Origin: Liolophura sinensis | Lineage: Eukaryota; Mollusca; Polyplacophora; Chitonida; Chitonidae | Direction: 5' to 3' | Assembly (NCBI RefSeq): GCF_032854445.1 | Contig: NC_088303.1 | Span: 35,817,265-35,881,264, forward strand | DNA: 64,000 bases | Shown: piece after piece, positions 58,436 to 64,000 of the stretch | Layout of the letters: every line of letters begins with the position of its first letter | Position numbering within the stretch: the first letter of the stretch is position 1 | Notes under the pieces: model-generated | What the model saw: only the letters and a program-made list of their open reading frames with translations | What the model was told of the DNA's origin: nothing | The model's database searches: none | Made by a program: the position numbers and the translations under genes

Positions 58436-61400
58436 AGGGCTCTGTCAGAGGTCAGTTTTGTACCTAGTACTTGGTTTGCGATGGCAGTTGAAAAGAAACA
58501 CCTTCATGATCGGTGAAAGAGCTGTTATATTTTGACCTATGTTGATAAATTCTTGATTAGTTTAAAATTATGCCTGTATTTAACATTGACATGTACAAAA
58601 TCATTCTCAGACCATGTGAATACGGCCCATACTTACGGCCGTTCTTTCTTTGTAGAGTAGATTCAGTGATAAATATAGATATAATTTTAAACGAATTAAG
58701 ACTTTAGTAACATAGGTGAAATGTTAGTTCTTTGAAAGGTCATAAGATGATGGCCTGCTCCCCATGAGTCTCTAACATGACTGGTACATACATAACATGC
58801 ATGATACTCAGCTAAGCAGATGCCTCATTGAAAACTTGTGTACTTTATGAGGAACTCAACACTGATGTACATGGACATGTATACTATTATGTCCATGCCT
58901 TTAACAGTTGGCAGTTGGTATAATACATCTTTCAAGAATGTCACATTTTGTCGTCGTCGTCCTGTGCACAGCTTAACCGTAAACTACATTTAAGTGTTCA
59001 CAATTAAATGCGACAGACGTGCGTCCGCCCATACATATATGTAGCTGTTTTCCAACATTTCCAATACCATTGTGACCAGGCATGTGTTTGGTGTGTTGAA
59101 AAAAAGTTATCCTTTACCCAGAACTGTTACATGGCGGATCAATAAAAGGCAAATAGCAACAGGTAACCAGCTCGTGAAACCGTATGAATGGCTGGTTCAT
59201 GTTGTTTTTGTTGGGATGCCGTGGTCCTCGTGAAGTCGTGACCAAGATACAATATGTAATATTGTTGGAAAGGCAATATAGAGCACACACACACTGTAGT
59301 ATGAGCATTGCTTCTGTGTTTTTTTTTTTTTTTTGAGGAAATCAGGGCCAGCCTTAAAAATTCATTAATTTGATGTAACTTGACCCTATCGGATAAAATA
59401 GGGTTGATTGCTTCACATTTTTTTTTTTTTTTAAATTATGGGTAGCCAGTAATGAAAGAAATAGGAAATTTAAAGAAATCAACATTGTGAGAAAGTTCTC
59501 AATCAAAAGTTTGTAGTAGGGCTTTTTTTTTCAAGGGAATCCTTCTTGTTTTGCCTATTGAATAGATTTTTGATGATGACCGTAATTGTGGAAACTTCAT
59601 CGGCATGATCTCAAAATGAGCTTATGATTTCAGATAACATAAGACTTACCAAGACATTGCCTGGAAGCGTGATTAGTTTCCTGCACACATGTTAGCACTA
59701 ACATCATGAAATTCTGTAGTAGAAGAAGGCAAAGAATTTTCCAAGAATGCAAGTACTTGTATAACTTAAAAACCTTTTGCCAACTTGATCAGTTTGTTAC
59801 ATAAGTTGGTATATATTGTCAGACACCATGTATTGAAAGTAGTTTAACTTTTCTGATGTATTGAGGTGCTAAACCATTCTGGTACAGATCCAGCAGTAGT
59901 TATAAAAGTGGGATTTGATTAATGTCGGGGTAAAGGGTAATGAGTTCACAGCTTTATTTGTATATCTGTAAAACTGCTTTACTTTAATATTCCCTCGAAT
60001 CAAATGTGAAGTCAGATATGTTCCATATACACGTTTTGGAATAATTGTATGTGGTGTTTATCAAAGCTGAACTAGCTCCAGCCAAACCTGATGCTGTAAT
60101 AAAGTTGGCATCTGTTCAAAATGTTAATACCAGAAGCTGTTCAGTGTGTGGGACACTTTGAGTTCTAAAGTTAACATTGATCGTCGACATCCTGTCTGTA
60201 TTGATTCCTCCCGTAGCCACGGCCAGCCTGTATGTGTGAGCCAGGTACTGTCGGCGACACGGCCAGACAATGTAGCTCGTTACGAAGTCTACGCCAGGGA
60301 ACCGCGAAGTCAACACACCTAGAATTCAATACTTCACATCTGTTGCTTCTACAGCCAAGACTAGCCTGCCAAAGGTGGGCTGATTTCAATAGCATGGATT
60401 TTTTTGCCTCCCTCAAATCCTTGCCCCTTGGCACATCCCCTCTCAATCACAATGAGACAGGACAAGCTCTATTGTTAGTTAAGCTGTCAGACCAGTCTAT
60501 TATTCCAAGTCAGGGGCTTATGAACCATTTCATCTCTCTGTTGTATTGTCCTACCTGTAGGCCAATCCATAGTGTTTGAACTTTCCCCAGTTGGAAAGGT
60601 AATCTGAAGATGGCAACAGATGCCGACTCCCAATCTCAGTGACCCGAAGTGATATTGGAAAATGGATTTCTAGCCAAATACAAAGCCATCTATCATGTGC
60701 TTGGTTAGAAGCCGGTCTGATAGCCTCACTTATTATTGGGCCTGCATGTGTGTGGATTTTATCCATGGCCAATGGCCATGTAGCTCTTGTCAACACTACT
60801 GGCAAGTTGGAATCACATGGCATATCCTTATTGGATAGGGATATTAGATTGATTGGGAGTTCACTGCTGGGACTCAACAGTTGGCTGCAGTGTTGAGTGG
60901 CTGTGGAAAGTTGCTACAGTGAGAGGCTGGGCTCTTAGTGATTATCAGAGTAGAAGGGGTTGTTCCTGTATGGGACAGGGGAAGTAGAGTGGGAGCCAAT
61001 ATGGTAAGTAAAGTTTCAGCATTTCCTGCTTTGGGTTAATGACACATGGCTGGCAGGGTCACTTAGTTCTGCGCCTTAGGTTGACTGGTTCTATATACAC
61101 CCTTCACATATACATGCTGTTCTGTTATCTGTGCCTATTAATTTAGATTTCCAATTAAGTAAAACTCATTTGTTTCAGATACATATGTTTGTGAATAAAA
61201 TAGTACACAAGAGGCTTAAAGTTACAATATATGACTGTCCCAATAGCCCAAGCTGTAAAGCTGTGGTTCGGTGGTGATGAACCAATAAAATTGTATTTGA
61301 CCGAGTAACTGTAGAAAGCATGCTTGGATGATTACCATGCATGCACAAATCACTGCTTACAAATCGGGAGGTACATGCAGTTCTTATTTTGCATTCATAC

Positions 61401-63476
61401 ATGAATTTTTGCTGATATGTGATGATCACATGGTACATTTATAAACAGCGCAGTATAGTAATTTAATTAGTCAAAGACATCCTAACTAGTATAACACTAG
61501 TACAGCAAACATGTAAGTTTGTGTTGTTGAAGAAGAAATTCTACATTATGGAGTATCTGTAGAACTAGGTCTCAGTTAACTGTACATGTGGCAACCACTG
61601 CCAACAAAATGTCCATGTTGCCTTGCACAAAAATATTTGACCGATGGACTGACTGGCAGACAGACAGACATAACAATGGATTATGTTTTGGAGAGCTGTT
61701 TGTTGATGCTAAAAATCCTGTTGTGGCCAGTATTCTCTTGGTATGGTCACGTGTCCCTTTGCAAGCAGCTCAGTGTTATAAATCTAACTTCATTAGAAGA
61801 CTTCAGCTGAAATGGCAGTGCGATCAAAATGGAATTTCCACTGAACAGTGTTGATATTTTTGGTATTGAAAGAGGGCAGGACAATATGTTACCCTTGTGT
61901 CGGCTAATTGTAGATGTTATTTCAAGCTGGCACCGTTGCTGCATGTTTTATCAATTAGATCGCTGAAGCCTACATTGTACGTGTACAGTGCCAGCATGGT
62001 GCCAGCAGCCTATTTTCAGCAGCTTCACCATATTCCATGGAAATTACTGTGCGATAGGCGTAACCAGCATGTGATCTCTCACTTAACATATAATGGTGTG
62101 CAATTAATGCCAGCAGTAATTGGTTGTCCGCCCATGTTACCTTGTTGTCTCATTTGTGCTTTTTATTTTTAACCGTTCAAAGAATAACAATGGAATTCAT
62201 ATGTAAATCCCTTTCCTTTCTCCGATCCTGCAGTATAGATCTTCAAATGATCTGTCTTGATGAAGTGTGACCAGTCAGAGTTTGTGTGCCCACAAACGTA
62301 TAGGTGTAGTAATGTTGGAATTCAGGGGCTGAAGTGTTTATATTAAGCTTTTCATTTTATAATGCATGTATATGTATGTACTTTTGACTACCTGTTTCAG
62401 AATAACTGCATGATACATATGTATTATGTGGCTGAGTAAAAGGTCTGAAAATGTGATCCAAATTTTGACCATAGCATGTGTAAACATCAGCAGATATTGC
62501 ATTGATATACCAACATATACAGGTGTATTCTGACCAAAAATGTGGAAAATCGTAAGTCCATCTAATTTCAACTTCTGTAGGCTGATTAGTCTTTCCTGGC
62601 AACAACTACTTCTTTACAACATGTGATGAATAAAGTTGGTTTTGTTTTGCCACAGTTACGGTGCGACCAGTTTTTAAGGTGGAGTGGTAGTCCCAGACAC
62701 TCCATGCTGGTATACCAGCATAATTAGATGGCATGAAATTCCATTTACCATCCATTTAGAGCACCAGGAAACAGGCTGAGCTCATTGTTTGCCTTGTGTC
62801 AAACTGGAAATCAAATATGGGGAAGTAAAGTGGGCAGGATTTAACACTAGGGATTGTAATGGCTTTACCATGATTCACCAACTACAGACCTCTGCATATA
62901 CACACATATAGCTTTGGATTACCCTCCACTACAGCTTAAGTGGTTTTATGTGCGGCTCTGTGCTAGTCTGATACTGCCATTGTTTCCAGAAAAGCCATAA
63001 ACTTTTGATCTAGTTAATGACATCTACATGCCCTGACTTCATGTTTTAGCGAAAGTGGTGTCATTATTTAGCATGTGGATGTTGGAAATACACATTTATA
63101 TGTTAATATGATTAGAAGTCTGTAATCTTTAGATATTGTTCTAAAGATTGTGAACCTAGTTAAACGAAATTTTGAAAGTTTTTCTTTCTTGAATTCATCA
63201 GCAGAATTCCAGCTTTATAATCCAAATCTTCTTCATTTTGAATAACTGCATGCACTCGTATTAAAAAAAAGGTCTGGGATCGCCTGTTTTTCATGAAGTG
63301 TATCCAGTTTTGACACCAGTTTTGGGGGTCAGGCAAGGGGGAACTTTTGGACCGTTTTTATTTGGTTGTGCTGGAGCTAACTGGGCTGCATGTACACTAG
63401 TAATACAATACAATAGTTTGGGCAGTAATTCCAGCTTTCATTGGACTGGATTGTCATGCTGTGCCAGCAGATGACC

Positions 63477-63504
63477 TATATATATGTATATATATATATA
63501 TATA
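63477..63504. repeat. Short TA tract
   Basis: An interrupted TA repeat of about 28 bases; a second short TATATA tract is at 63539-63551. Confidence 0.85.
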
Positions 63505-64000
63505 GCTGTCAAACCATGCCAATAAATACTCTGCCCACTATATATATATGTAGATATTCATGGAGTTTATAGGATACAATGTGTTCTACTTGTGAGGCCA
63601 AACCATTTGCTAAACTAGGCCTGCATGTGTATGGTGGGCTGAATATTTCATCCACCCCGTGGATAATTTCAAAATGAGGGTTGCTGGTCCTTATTGAAGT
63701 AAATCTGCTAGTTGGGTGAATCCCTTCCTGCTCCAAGCCCTTGGTTTCCTCTGGCTGTTAATAACCCACTGCTCATTTTACCCTTTGTCTCCACCACTGA
63801 GTGGCTGGCACTCCTGTGCTTTGCCTGCCCCCTGGTCACTGAGCCGTGACGTCTGGAATTCATGATAAGAAGGAAATGTCTCCAGCAGGATGCACAATAG
63901 ACCTGTTGAGTGGAGATACTGCAAGGCACTTATGATCCTGGCTTAGCCTGTGTTGCCCTTCTTAACGGCCAATTTCTCCCAAGCCAGATTGACAAGTTTT

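Larger units (their letters stand above)
50096..64000. other. Long repeat-poor region, no exon recognised
   Basis: About 13.9 kb lack clear SINEs with boundaries and large minisatellites. Listed separately are a family C-like fragment (52690), a pure C run (56680-56702), eroded SINE pieces (56540-56830, 58245-58435) and a TA tract (63477-63504). Splice-donor-like ATG/GTAAGT occurs at 61001-61009. Open frames of 80-130 codons (50928, 56141, 57273 minus, 60232, 60551 minus) show no family motif or consistent splice context. The region may be a long first intron or intergenic DNA. Confidence 0.4.

Noticed and set aside
60232-60579. 115-codon plus-strand frame with an overlapping minus-strand frame
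   Set aside because: Both strands are open over part of it, neither shows a known domain, and no splice pattern fits.

Overview
This is eukaryotic nuclear DNA: AT-rich, intron-like, with no operons and no long intact reading frames. It is packed with tRNA-derived SINEs ending in AAAT-type tails, minisatellites and microsatellites. The SINE style and the sequence of the one recognised gene suggest a lophotrochozoan invertebrate, most likely a mollusc. That assignment is inference and cannot be proved from the window.

Layout. Bases 1-3360 hold the 3' end of a plus-strand gene. Two exons (2716-2796 and 3227-3360), joined by a 430-base intron with correct phase, encode the last 71 residues of a DHRS1-type short-chain dehydrogenase/reductase. 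The intron upstream of them is filled by a roughly 2.3 kb array of a 24-base minisatellite (about 95 units), whose decaying end carries a SINE. A plausible 3' UTR and AATAAA signal follow, to about 4.1 kb.

From about 4.1 to 49 kb I see no convincing exon. The sequence is intergenic or intronic, with at least four SINE-like families (called A to D here), a further interspersed repeat (E), several independent minisatellites (near 16.1, 16.7, 24.2, 34.0, 42.5, 44.8 and 46.5 kb), TA and TTA microsatellites, and a tandemly duplicated DNA-transposon-like block at 35.3-36.3 kb. Family A and B SINEs have different tRNA-like heads but similar 3' halves. Four family A copies are flanked by target-site duplications of 11-14 bases, which fixes their exact boundaries.

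From about 49.3 kb the sequence changes. A CpG-richer stretch (49.32-50.09 kb) with an AAG/GTAAGT splice-donor match could be the promoter and non-coding first exon of a second plus-strand gene. Beyond it, 50-64 kb is poorer in SINEs and satellites and looks like a long first intron or intergenic DNA. No exon could be recognised there.

No rRNA gene, intact tRNA gene, CRISPR array, prokaryotic feature or multi-gene system was found. The most interesting items are the intronic minisatellite with its higher-order structure, the exactly bounded SINE insertions, the modular A/B SINE pair, and the 35-36 kb duplicated element whose two copies share a minus-strand peptide.
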